Source of the DNA: Spirometra erinaceieuropaei | Taxonomy: Eukaryota > Platyhelminthes > Cestoda > Diphyllobothriidea > Diphyllobothriidae | Length of the DNA: 64,000 nucleotides | Direction of reading: 5' to 3' | Assembly (NCBI GenBank): GCA_902702965.1 | Contig: CACRXP010000006.1 | Location: 2,133,423-2,197,422, forward strand | Shown here: piece after piece, positions 53,757 to 64,000 of the stretch | Numbering within the stretch: position 1 is the stretch's first letter | How the letters are laid out: every line of letters starts with the position of its first letter | Made by a program: the position numbers and the translations under genes | The notes under the pieces: generated by a model | What the model was told of the DNA's origin: nothing | The model's input: the letters and a program-made list of their open reading frames with translations, nothing else | Databases searched by the model: none

Positions 53757-55980
53757 CCTAGAAGAGTTGCTTCTGACCTGTTACCCATACTTAGCTGATG
53801 ATGCCACAACCCCAAGTGTTGGACCTTTTGAGGTTCGAGCGCGGCTCCAGTGGATTTCTAAGCGCCAGAGCCCGAGGCCATATTCATTTGACGTACAGGA
53901 CTGATGACTGGAGCTGGCAGAGCCACAGCGAAAGCAAAAGTACTCATTTTCGTTCCGTAATTAGGATAACCCGGTGAACGATATCCTTGTGGATATACTG
54001 TTCTAAAGCTTGAACACCAATGTCCCCTGGATTGCTATCGAGTGGTCATATAATGAGTGATAACGAAATTACCAGGAAGCGCGAACAGTTAGAGCATTAA
54101 GGGCTGTGAGGTGAGAGGAGGACTCGGTCTTCCGCAGGATCGAAGGTCAAGATACAATGGCACCTGCTTAGTGTGAATGTTAAAGCACTTCCATCTACAT
54201 GAGATCCGAGACGCATTCCCTGAATGAAGTCCGGTACATAAGGAGATGTTGAACAGGTCGTGTGTGGAACGCGTCGTCAGGCCGTTCGGTTTTTTCAGCC
54301 CCACTGGGCACGTGCTCATCTCTCGTCGCCCCACCCTTTCTTACCGGTCGGAACACGACGGGTGTGGGAAGAAAGAGGAAGAGTGAGGATGACGCTGTGA
54401 AGGTCTGCTTCACTAAAAACAAATTTCCACGCCAGTCGGCTGATGTGTTTTTGTCTTCGATGCCGGCTGAACTGTTCTGATAGGCGATGTTGAGTGTGTG
54501 TGAATCACACAGAGGCGTCCAACGAGAGCTGCCGAAATCCTAGATTTCCATGGACGTGCGCAGGGGTAAGATAGGGTTAGTCTACGCTGAAATATTCCCT
54601 CAGCTCAGTGTTTTCCCGTGAGACTTCACGTTCTGCAAATGATTCCAAGATATTTCGGTAGGTCTTTCAGAATGTTCCTGCGTCGTGAACTCTGTTCTCC
54701 TCGCCCGTGGACGCATGTGACGAGGTCACCTGAGAATAGTCGATTCGCTGAGCCCCTATCATCACGACATGGTCATTCGCCTGTAGTTTAAGTTGTTTGA
54801 ACAGCATAAAGATGCTGGTCGAGAAAGTAGAATTTAGGATTTAGCTAGTGGAGATCTGCCCTTGCTTCGGAAAATGATGGTCCGTTTTTGTGCGGTTGCA
54901 TAGTCAACCCGGCCGTCACATCCGACGGTCTGGCTTGACTTGCGCGTGAATGGCAAGCTCTTGACTTAGGTCATTCAGTTTTCTTGCAAAGTGATCTGTC
55001 TATGTGCGGTCGTAGTACCGATGCGCTGGGCGATGGGATCGACTTCCAGCTGTCCTCAAAGGCGCAAAAAACACGATTTCATCGAATCATATTTTTTTAG
55101 GGATATTCGTGATTTTGCGCGCCTGACAATGCCAACGTAATAACTGTGTAAATTTGACAAATGTCCATTCAGCAAAAATTAGGAATTCTCTGTGCGAATA
55201 TAAGCGCCCTCGTGCGTGTCGCCGACTCTCGGTTGCATCGCGTACCTGCTTGGTATCCGCCTAATCAGTGGTTCCTAGCTTTCTCCACGTGCTTCCTGTT
55301 ATGATTACAGTTTAGAATCTCGTATGAACAGAGGGCCAAGGATGAGTTTCCTGAATTGTATTCCAGTAGTGTCTACTTATTCCAGTTAGGTAGGCAGATA
55401 TAGTTTAATTACTAATAGGACTAATTTTACGCCCGCAAGCAGTGATAGGTCCAGAAAATGAAGAAAACCTTCCCCTCATCATTAGGCAGGCCTTCTTACC
55501 TATTGCAGGGGGTTAGCTGAATCAAGTTTCCGATAATTTCATCGATATAAGAGGAATAACAATCGAGTTTGGTTTATACTCTCATAAATCTGGTCATTCT
55601 CGACCTTCCCCTTAAGACGTAAACTAATAGGCAACAATCAAAAGAAAAGACTGGTAAGCATATATATGCAAGTTCATATGAACTTATTAGTTTTTTTTTT
55701 ATTTAATTTCCGAAAGCCGCCTACACAGCATGAAATCAAACTCTGTACAATTTGGAGCACATTCCAAAACTCAAGTGCTGTTAATCGGCCTAGTATATTG
55801 GATTCGCAAACACCTGTGGAGATAGTGCTGACCGTTGAAACCGCGAATTTCACTAAGTAAGCATATGATGGGAAAGGTAGACATTCGAGACCGAGTTCGT
55901 CTCTCCTCCTAAACTGAACGAATGTCTTGCATCTTTAGTCACCAGGAGCTGTGTATTACAGACTAAAGGTTAGACTTTTA
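53757..55980. other. No recognisable gene
   Basis: Long low-repeat stretch. Short frames on both strands near 54090-54480 match nothing known. Confidence 0.4.
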
Positions 55981-56029
55981 ATCTGATTTTGAGAAAAATG
56001 AAGTGCTCACCGGATCGAGGGACTTGTTT

Positions 56030-56078
56030 GGCTGACGTTTCGAAGAGCTGGGGCGGCTCTCCATTATCAAAGCGTCTA
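56030..56078 (-). ncRNA. Hammerhead-like core, PLE-B2 3' end
   Basis: On the minus strand: GCT, TTGATAA, T, GGAGAGC, loop, GCTCTTC (seven pairs with one wobble), GAAACGTC, AGC. The GCT/AGC flanks pair as a short stem I. It is the closest of the PLE-B copies to a working core, but the first box differs from CTGATGA at two places. Confidence 0.45.
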
Positions 56079-56129
56079 GGGAAAAAAATCGATCAAAATT
56101 TTGAATAAACAGCCGGATTAGTTGGCCTT

Positions 56130-56760
56130 GGTCTGGTCGATTTTTTTCGTCTTTCGCTGCCTTAGCCTACTGGCCGTCGCTTGTGAGTGTTGGTGGCCTC
56201 CTGCATTGTGTAACGTCACCTCAATTGGGGTAAGTTGCGTTTGCGTCCCCCTTTTGAGTGAATTGGTCAACAGGCCGTGTTTTCTTGGTAGTCTTAGGCT
56301 CCGTATGACTGTCTTGTCTTCGCCACGGTGTACGTAGTGACGTAGGACTTTATAGACCGAAGGAAGGTCTAGATGCCTGCTGATGGAGTTGGCATCTGAG
56401 TATCAAGCCTCAAATGTGAGACGCTCTGTCTTTGAGGCGCCCCTGCCTAAGACGGCTGCCCCTTGAAAATCAAAACTGTGGCCAGTTTCCCAGATGTGAG
56501 CCGCAAACTGTGAGTCTGGGTCTAGTCTCCGAGTTGCCAGTTTGTGCTCACGTAGGCGGGTCTGCAATTTCCGTCCGGTTCCCCCAACGTAGTTGCAGTC
56601 CCCATCGTTACAACGTATTTGATAGACAACTGCTGAGGTTTCAGTGGGTGGCAGTATGTCTTTGGGTTGCATCAAACAGCGACGAATTGTTGCCTGAATT
56701 CGATTGGCAATGCCTACCCTGGCGGGTTGTAACAGTCGTTAAATCGCCTCAGAGACTCTT
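56130..56760 (-). pseudogene. PLE-B GIY-YIG endonuclease with one stop
   Basis: From 56675 the minus strand encodes MQPKDILPPTETSAVVYQI, then NYVGGTGRKLQTRLREHK. This gives the VVY and YVG signature, the catalytic Arg and the EH pair. ETGHSFDFQGAAVLGRG and TERLTFEA follow. A stop near 56405 interrupts what continues as SDANSISRHLDLPSVYKVLR. The GIY-YIG core has Gly instead of Glu in YVGGTGR. Sequence before 56675 (GIANRIQATIRR-like) is the end of the RT-endonuclease linker. Inactive. Confidence 0.8.
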
Positions 56761-57929
56761 TTAATGTAAGAAATAGCCCTTCAGACTTCGGGTTGTTCTT
56801 CTTGTGGCCATCGTCTGTTGGCTCGGCGCTTGCTTTGCTTGATGAAGTAGCCGAAATTAAAAGTTGTCAACTTCACTGTGTCCACGGTGTCGTTGGTTAC
56901 GGACGCAAAACATATTTTTGGAATCAGTCCAGGCCTAAGAAAAGCTGATGTATGGGTTAAGGCGTCCTGCGTGGAAGAAAACCAGAATGTAGGTGGGTTC
57001 ACTGTTTTGTTTCATGTTCTGATTCTAACTCAGAAAATTCGTTCGGTGATATAAGCCTCTAAGTGGCTCAAGTAAGACTTCTTTTCATGTCCTCTGAGCA
57101 GATTCCTGTCTGGCTGAATGTTGTGCACGTGAGACTCGTCCTAGTTTTCACGGCTGTCGTTTAATGCATTTACATGCCTGCTGACAGCCCTCGGCAGCAG
57201 AAGCGTTTTCAGCGCAGAAACATTGAGACAAAGTACCGTCGCACTTTCTTACAGTGCTTTAGGTTACGCTGAAATCCGTCCGTGTGGAGCCAGGTGTTTT
57301 CTTAGCTGACGGAAACGACCGACCCAATTTATTTTATCATACTGGTGAAAAGCCGACAAATTTCATAAATCCCAAATAGATTCTGCATTTCAGAGACGCC
57401 CAGGATGACGCACATCCTGGTGGGGGCGGAACATGGTGACGATGAGAATGAGGATACGTTGGTGTCCAACGAAGTGTGTGCTGTGGAGCCCTCAGAGATC
57501 GGAGGGTTGGCATTACTCCAAGAGGAGGTATTACAGAATGAATTTCTGGAACTGCGGACATTCAGTAAACGGAAACAGTTTTTTTTTAATGAAGTGTTGA
57601 AGACCCAGTAGCCGAAGCTGAACGTAAAGGAAGAGATAAGTGACATTTTGGCATTGTAATATCGGTTTCCAATTCATCTATTGCGCAAACATTGAGTTGA
57701 TTTTCATGTTCGTCTTTCGACTGGCAATTGGGTAAACTTGCACATCCTGCTCAGTCATCATACCCATCACTGTCATGATTGTTGTGAAGTTTTACTAATG
57801 AGTGATGAAGTTAAAGAATCAGGACTACACGGAGTCTTCAACAACAGAAAGGTTCACCGTTGCAAAAGCATTGGGGCGCAGGATCACCAACCATTCTAGT
57901 CAAAACTTCATTTTTTCACATATATAGAC
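56761..57929. other. No recognisable gene
   Basis: A plus-strand frame at 57405-57611 is acidic and exon-like in composition (EVCAVEPSEIGGLALLQEE), but no family or splice context supports it. Confidence 0.4.
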
Positions 57930-58055
57930 GCGCTTTGAGGACCCGATCGCGCGAATTTTGTCCAACAGTCTAGTTACCATTCGCCGGCGGAAATAACGAA
58001 GTTGACTCAATTTTGTAACTGGCGTCTGTGGTGATGGCCGTAGGACATTGCGACC
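57930..58055 (+). repeat. Repeat G, copy 2
   Basis: ACCATTCGCCGGCGGAAATA, TTGACTCAATTTTGTAACTG and GCGTCTGTGGTGATGGCCGT follow the order of 48336-48475. Confidence 0.55.
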
Positions 58056-59839
58056 TCCTCTGTCTGCAGAACTGCATGTCAGCGACAGGTAGTCCAGAAC
58101 AGTGTTGAAACCGGGCCGAGGCATGTATGCTGGTGTGCGTTCGTTACTCAGCGTGGTAGTCGTTGGTTGCCGAGTTCCAGACTGACTGGTCAGTTACCTC
58201 ATCTGGTTGGCAGTCGCAGGTCTTCTCATGTCTACTTCAAGCTGACGGCCAAATTTGGGCTTCTTGGGCGATCCGAAAGAGCTTGCAATGGCGGAGGTCA
58301 TGATTAACAAAAAGCCGTATTCAGAACTGTCGTGTAGTTGCGAAAGGGAAAATGTTTATCCAGCCCAATTGAACCATTCTCACGCCAATTAAGTACTTTA
58401 GCTGAGTTGCAGAAGTTTGTCCGATGTAGACACTGCCACATTCCAGTCAGGACAAATCACAACTGTTTTGCCGACCATAGTCTACTGGGCTTCCGACATC
58501 TTATCTCTTTATAATGCTTTCAGAGGCTCTAACTTGGATAGGTTGTATATGATGCATAAGATATCGCAATGAGGCCAGTCCCCGTTATAAGATTTAGGGG
58601 ATAGGCCCTTGTCGAGCAAGATTCATCTCTGTTTCTAATCACTTGCTTTGAATCATAACTAGGTTGTTCTTGCAAATAAATCCATGGCAATTTCTCCGTA
58701 CATTTCGCTGGATTGGAAAGGCCTATCATATGTTGGGACATTGGTACGTAGGCAATCCATGAGTTGAGATTATCTGTCTTGAATGTAGCAGTGTTTACAT
58801 CGGACAAACTTCCGATAGCCTCAAAGTTTGAACTGACTATTGCAGACAGATGTGTCAGAGGGCGTCGACTGCCAAAGAGGAGCGGCCTAAAATCGGGGCA
58901 CACGCATACAACACGTCCTCGCATAGGCTAATAGGAATTTTAATGGGATTGAGGATGCTGTCTGGAAACGTACTCTCGGCGCTAGATGTGGTTTATCTAA
59001 ACAACTTAATTCGCCTAAAGAGCCTATCACTGACTGACAAAAAAAATTCCCCTTACAACCACATGACAGTTTTGAATAAATCTTTTTGTTTATTCTTGAG
59101 ATCCGCTGAGCCGACTTGCCGCTTCTGTATCGATTTTTCTGCGCATACAGCTGATAGCGTCAGTTAACTAAGGCGGATTTTATGGCAGCTTGACTGCCTC
59201 AGGATGAGAGACCAACAGCTTCTCTCGAAGATACGATTTGGAGCAGGTCAGCTTGCGGTAAAACGTCCTCGCCAGTGAAAACTGCTATCGATCGTGCGTG
59301 TTGGGCTGGACGTTGGTCATTACCACCCTATACTGGCTTTAGTATCGTCTGGGGCGACGTACCGTGTCCAAGAATCATCGTTGGAGTGAGTGCTGATTTG
59401 CCGTCTTCGACTAGGGCCCTTCTGAGACCGTCGGTAGGTCGGTGTGTGGACAGATCACACAGCTCTTTGTCGTACTCTCCAGGTAATTAGCCCTGCAGAT
59501 GAGCAAATTTTGTTCCTTGATGTGCAGCACGTTACGCGTTAAGGAAAAAATCAAACTGGCGTAACCAACCCCGGAGAGGTGACGAAATGCAGTTAACAGG
59601 TATCGACACAGACGCTGACCAATCGTAAGATCCGTTGTTAGACTCAGTTAAGAAGTTAATTGTCTTTGTACACCCACAGTCCGACGAAGAACTGGGGACC
59701 AGACCAAAAATTTCCACAGTTTCAGTTTCCTAATCAAATTTTTATCTCTATAAGTTTCGTTTTCAGATGACGGTGAAAAAATCGGATCCTTCTTCATGGA
59801 AGGCAAGGGCGATGCAGTGTGTCTCGCACATCATTAACA
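58056..59839. other. No recognisable gene
   Basis: Nothing recognised on either strand. Confidence 0.4.
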
Positions 59840-60047
59840 GACTGCCGGCTACTCGACTGCCTTGCAGACGACCAGTGCAAACAGGCTGCTTGAGTTTTTT
59901 GGATCAGCGATGGACGACACATCTATAAGACAACCAAAGAGGCGCCATTTTGCTGCAAACTGGCGGAAGTTTTGTTTCCAAAAACATCTGTATATTATAC
60001 TAAAAAGGCAGGCTTTGGATCTTCTTCTTTTTCCTTCTTCTTCTTCT

Positions 60048-60078
<31 letters not shown>

Positions 60079-60130
60079 ATTCTTCTCCTTCTTCGCTCCC
60101 TTTCTAGAGGAAACCCAGTTTTGCGCATTT
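59840..60130 (+). repeat. Repeat H, copy 1, with (TTC)n
   Basis: Blocks GCGATGGACGACAC, GGCGGAAGTTTTGTTTCCAA and TCTAGAGGAAACCCAGTTTT also occur at 60960-61230. In this copy the GATGGAC part lies before the GGAAGTTTTG part. The (TTC)n at about 60018-60085 is much longer than in copy 2. Confidence 0.65.
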
Positions 60131-60832
60131 TCCACATTTTCTCTTTCAGACTCTTCCAACCGTAGTTGTCACCAAGTCGTAGGAGAAAAAGTCATTTTCG
60201 AGACAGTCCAGTCTATGGAACTGACAGAGCTGTTAACTGCAAACTTCATATACCAAATGAGTGACGTATTTTCTCTTGGTACTGAACCGACTTTGTGCGC
60301 GAGTGTAGAGACCGGAAAAGAAAACCTAAGGGTGGGTTACTGAGCAGGTTTTCGAGAAAGATGCTGGGATGGCGATTTCGGGTTAGTTACAGTCACAAGC
60401 TAGCGGTACACCAATTGTACGCGCAGATTCGATCTAAAGCCAGTCAATCATTGAGCAAGGTTCTGATCGCTGTACTAATGGACTCGCGTCATATCGGTTG
60501 AGAGCGGGGTGTTTGGCCACGTGAGAGTGGCGAACACCTGTCTGTCATGATTTTAAAACGGAATTTAGCATTCGCGCTTCGGCTGTGCGCTAAGGGTCTG
60601 CAGTCCAACGACCGCCGGTGTGGGCTTCAGAAAATTAACTATATCATCGTCGCTGGATAGATGGACGGGGTGTCAGTGATCAGGTGCCATTGTAGCCTCT
60701 TTAGTTCTTGCTTTTCAGTCATTAACACGCCAGTTACTGGCAGATGTTCTTCCATTTTCTCACAGGACGTTCTGCGCGGAGGATTGTTCATTCTCAAGTT
60801 AGCAAAAGTAAGAGATCGGGGTTAATAATCCG
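60131..60832. other. No recognisable gene
   Basis: Nothing recognised between the two repeat H copies. Confidence 0.35.
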
Positions 60833-60860
60833 AGGAAAATGCAGTGCTCACCGGATCGGT
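60833..60860 (-). repeat. PLE-B terminal stub
   Basis: GAAAATGCAGTGCTCACCGG followed by ATCG matches the PLE-B2 terminus at 55991-56018, without any hammerhead-like part. Confidence 0.45.
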
Positions 60861-60954
60861 TCTGCCTTCAAAGGACAAAACGATAGAAACTTATACACTA
60901 CCCTGCACCCATCGTTATCTCAGAGAATCTTGTCTTCTCGGTGTATTAGCAGAT

Positions 60955-61235
60955 TTCCAAAACGGCGGAAGTTTTGTTTCCAAAGACTTTTGCATATTGT
61001 ACTAAAACTACAGGATTTAAATCGACAATTCTTCCCACTCTTTTTCTTCTTCTTCCTTCTCTTTCTAGAGGAAACCAGTTTTATACACTTTCAGCACTTC
61101 TTAGGGATAGCCAGCTATGCGGTTATAACCCAGACGACTCCTGTAAACGGACTGAATTTTTCGGAGCAACGATGGACAAAAAACGTCAGACAACCACAGC
61201 GGCACCGCTTTGCAGCAACCACGGTAACTTTCATG
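60955..61235 (+). repeat. Repeat H, copy 2
   Basis: GGCGGAAGTTTTGTTTCCAA, TGCATATTGTACTAAAAC, a short TTC tract and TCTAGAGGAAACCAGTTTT come first. GAGCAACGATGGACAAAA and CAGACAACCACAGCGGC come after. Compared with copy 1 the parts are permuted, which suggests a tandem array read from different phases. Confidence 0.6.
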
Positions 61236-63545
61236 TACAGACACAAAAGAACGCGTTTATCATGTAGGTGCCGTAAGGTCCAGGATAAAGAGCGCTTTGA
61301 AAGCATCGCTGGGGCGCCATTGGCGCTCCACTTCGGGCAATTTCGGTTTTGACGAGTCTTTGGAATATTACTGGAAACTGTGACAGAAAAAAGACTGGAG
61401 GCCTCATGAGCATCCTCAAGTGACTTTTCCAATGTAAATACATCGGAGACTTCAGTCCCAGTGTCAGGGACTGATGACACCCCGTCGAAATCTCTTCTCC
61501 GTCGACGGAAACATTACCAACTGAAGTATTCGCCGGCGGTTATACCTTTATCCTCACTCTTATAATTGGTAAGACTGTCTCCCTTTTTGGGCACATTCTA
61601 CCTGATCGATAAACTCTTGAAGGGTTTAGACAGCACATTTCCTATCAAAAGAGTCGTCAGTGAACTAGAACTAGTTAAAAGTTGTAGTGACAACGGTTTT
61701 AGGTAGGCCAGTGGGCTCAACAGGTATTCCGCGATGGGCACAAACCATAAAGATTTTGGAGAAAACTCGTTTCCCATGCAGCAGCGACAACGTGATGTCC
61801 TCGTAACAGAAATCAGTACTCGGCAGTCAACGAAAAACGCCATGCCAGCAATCCAGTCCTTGTAATATAGTCGACCAGCATGACGTCTGGTAGTATCTTC
61901 AGTATTAATCACTTTTGCTGCCGATTAGGGCCATTTTCAGACTGGATAATGGATGAGATAAGAACATGTTTGATGACTTCGACTCCCTACCGCTGAAAAT
62001 TCCCTGTCAAAACAGCAAATGGCATGTGGTGATTGCTGACGACGAAAGCGAGAGGACTAGGTGTCGTTCGTCGGCCCCTTACTCGAAGTTGTTATGCAGA
62101 GTTGATTCGGTTGGTTTCAATACTCTGTTGTCCGAACATCTCTTCAGTTAGAATCAGGGTTGGTCTATTGGCTGAGGGTTATATAAGAGGTTTAAATGAG
62201 TAAGTAAGAAACATTCGCTCCAGCTCCTCTAAGGTGCCATGTGAGATTGCCAAAAGTACTTGAATTCTAACTTATAAACCGTGTAAAAGTAGTTGTTGAG
62301 GAATGCAGAAACCGGAATTACAATTGCCCGCCAGATGCTGCAACTTCCTCAACAATTGAGAAGGTTTTCGATTGTTTCATTCTTTAAGTGCCACCTTTGT
62401 CGTAGTTGGTGTTCCTCATCGACATGCTCCTCGGGTAATCCATGCCGCAGATTACTGAATTTTGTTTCTTGACGTGCGATGTCCCAAGTCTGGAATTCTG
62501 CCTCGCTGTTGATAACCCGGAGTTAAGTATTTTGTGCCAAGAATGCTGTTGTAAAGGACAGACATGTTTAGTTAGGTTTGTTTGAATTTCTTTGTTAACG
62601 TTCCCCTGAGCTACATTCCGCTTCCTTTGTAGTTACGGTGACTGAGCACCAAGCGAACGCGCCGTCGGTGGAACCACGCGAGAAAAGATAAGTCGGAGAA
62701 AGGCTTGCACGCATCTACTGGTTTCCCTACACTGTAGCAGAATCAGTTCTGAATTTTCTTCCCTCAGTAGCGGTCACCAATTTTAGTCGATTGTGATTGC
62801 AAACGGAAAATCTTTTATGCGTTAGATGAGTAAGGAGAGTTAGCGTAAGGAGAACCCCTGTCGTGCGTGTGGTGCGATGTGGTGGCTGTGGCCTGCCGAC
62901 ACATTTTGTTGCTAGTTCAAATTCAAACTAACTGACTAATTGATTGATTAATTTACTCATTCGTGTAACACCTGCGCTTCTAATCGATTGATCGTACAAC
63001 ACCTGTGGGTCTAAACGAAGTTGCTGGGAGATCGATTCAGTTGGCGCGCCGGCTCTGAATCGATTTTTTATGCGCGTACGAATTGTGGCGTTGTTAGCCA
63101 ACTGGGACGTCCAAATGAGCCATTTGAGCATCAGGCGTTAACTTACGCCTACGTAGATTATTGTGCTTCGCTTTTCGAGCCCTGTCGCACTTGCAAAAGC
63201 AGTCAATCTTGTAGGCTTAGTAAAAATGCACTTCAGTATGTAGGAACCTCCGGAAGGTTGGAGAAGCACTCCTAAAGCCGTACGACATATCCATAAATGC
63301 GAACATGCCGAATAACCTTGTCATTTTACCTTTTGAAATATCTCAGATATGATCGTCATTTTACTGATTTATCTGCTGTCGCCAGCCAGCTCTACCCTAC
63401 TCCAAGTCTAGATGACGCGGGATTCGAATCCGACTCGTTTGATCCTGTATTATCAATGGTCGTTATGTGACTATCTGCGAGGGCTTAGGGCTGAGACCGA
63501 GACTTGATCAATGAACGTCCTTCCGCCGTATTTAATATTCTCGAG
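61236..63545. other. Low-repeat region without a recognisable gene
   Basis: Several short frames occur, none recognised. Host exons could be present but are not visible by eye. Confidence 0.4.
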
Positions 63546-63551
63546 AGGACA

Positions 63552-63722
63552 GCAGGCCCGTGGATTAGTAATAGAGCATTAAAACTTGATAACGCCCCAT
63601 AACCAATGATCTCGAGTTCGAATCTCAGATCATCCCGACCTGGGGATGGGTTTGGCTGGTCGACGATGGCTAATAAGCTAGACATTGCCGTTCCGCTCTC
63701 CCTGGTGTTCACAGTCTTCCTA
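63552..63722 (+). mobile_element. SINE S, degenerate plus-strand copy
   Basis: GGCCCGTGGATTAGTAATAG and the B box GAGTTCGAATCTC mark the head. The body keeps GATGGCTAATAAGCTAG, ACATTGCCGTTCC and CTCCC, a decayed hammerhead-like stretch. Confidence 0.65.
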
Positions 63723-64000
63723 CATAATTGCTTTTTTCTATGTAACTGCCTGTGAGTGCTTTAGATTTGACTCCATGACTCCATTCTATTTTCCGTCAAA
63801 GAAGGTGCCCCTACCATTCTGAACAAAGCAGAGTACTCGGAGGAGATGATGTCACCCTTAATAGAGGACTCAGTATACGATCCTCTGGCTGCCGATCCCA
63901 CAAAATCACAGAACCCATGCATTGAAAAAAACACTGAGACGCCTTATAGGAGGGAAATTTATCTCAAGAGTTCTTGCCAAGAGCTTAAAACAGGATGAAT
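63723..64000. other. No recognisable feature
   Basis: Nothing recognised up to the window end. Confidence 0.35.

Larger units (their letters stand above)
55985..56760 (-). mobile_element. Penelope-like element fragment PLE-B2
   Basis: The minus-strand coding part (56760-56130) is followed by a 3' UTR, a hammerhead-like core at 56075-56030 and a GTGCTCACCGGATCG end at about 56001. No inverted second terminus is seen on the right. Confidence 0.75.

Noticed and set aside
57405..57611. Host exon (acidic 68-residue frame)
   Set aside because: Composition is exon-like, but there is no known domain, neighbouring exon or clear splice pair.
1..64000. CRISPR arrays, operons or other prokaryotic systems
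   Set aside because: No regularly spaced short repeats with unique spacers and no dense coding; repeats and retroelements are animal-type.

Overview
The window is repeat-dense, gene-poor eukaryotic (animal) DNA, most likely from a flatworm and probably a diphyllobothriidean tapeworm (the Spirometra / Dibothriocephalus / Schistocephalus group). The flatworm call rests on RTE-type reverse transcriptase remnants that end in C2H2 zinc fingers of the kind recalled from those genomes, on Penelope-like elements (PLEs), and on tRNA-headed SINEs. The genus is inference. There is a 184-base N gap at 11758-11941. I could not identify one confident host gene or exon; every coding stretch I recognise belongs to a decayed mobile element.

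Layout. 2-7.6 kb: SINE, a duplicated repeat, two PLE terminal structures, two copies of a ~480-bp GC-rich repeat (repeat B) and a small inverted-repeat element carrying telomere-like repeats (MITE-T). 8-12.7 kb: two RTE fragments on the minus strand, separated and flanked by repeat B/D copies and (ACC)n tracts. 13.7-16.2 kb: a large foldback element (F1) split by a MITE-T. 18-18.8 kb: a PLE fragment with near-identical 224-bp inverted arms. 19.8-22.9 kb: a ~1-kb foldback element (FB-2), telomere-like DNA, a near-perfect palindrome and a SINE. 24.3-25.4 kb: tandem repeat B copies and (GGT)n. 27.5-37 kb: more FB-2 copies, PLE ends, an inverted SINE pair and a dead mariner transposase. 37.7-40.8 kb: a decayed CR1/Jockey-type retrotransposon with endonuclease and reverse transcriptase. 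42.7-49.8 kb: two ~1.15-kb direct repeats about 5.9 kb apart. 49.8-50.5 kb: the best-preserved PLE endonuclease domain. 51.8-63.7 kb: MITE-T, tRNA-like heads with Pol III terminators, another PLE fragment, a triplet-containing direct repeat and a last SINE.

The most interesting theme is hammerhead-ribozyme-like cores in four kinds of retroelement. The tRNA-headed SINE carries, just after its tRNA head, the pattern CTGANGA, a short hairpin, GAAA, then an 8-nt palindrome, which closely parallels what I recall of the schistosome Sm-alpha SINE ribozyme. Three PLE families end in CTGATGA-like, hairpin, GAAA, 4-nt palindrome, C, and in four places their termini occur as inverted, outward-facing pairs. 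All coordinates of repeat edges were judged by eye and may be off by 5-30 bases; no alignment or folding program was run.
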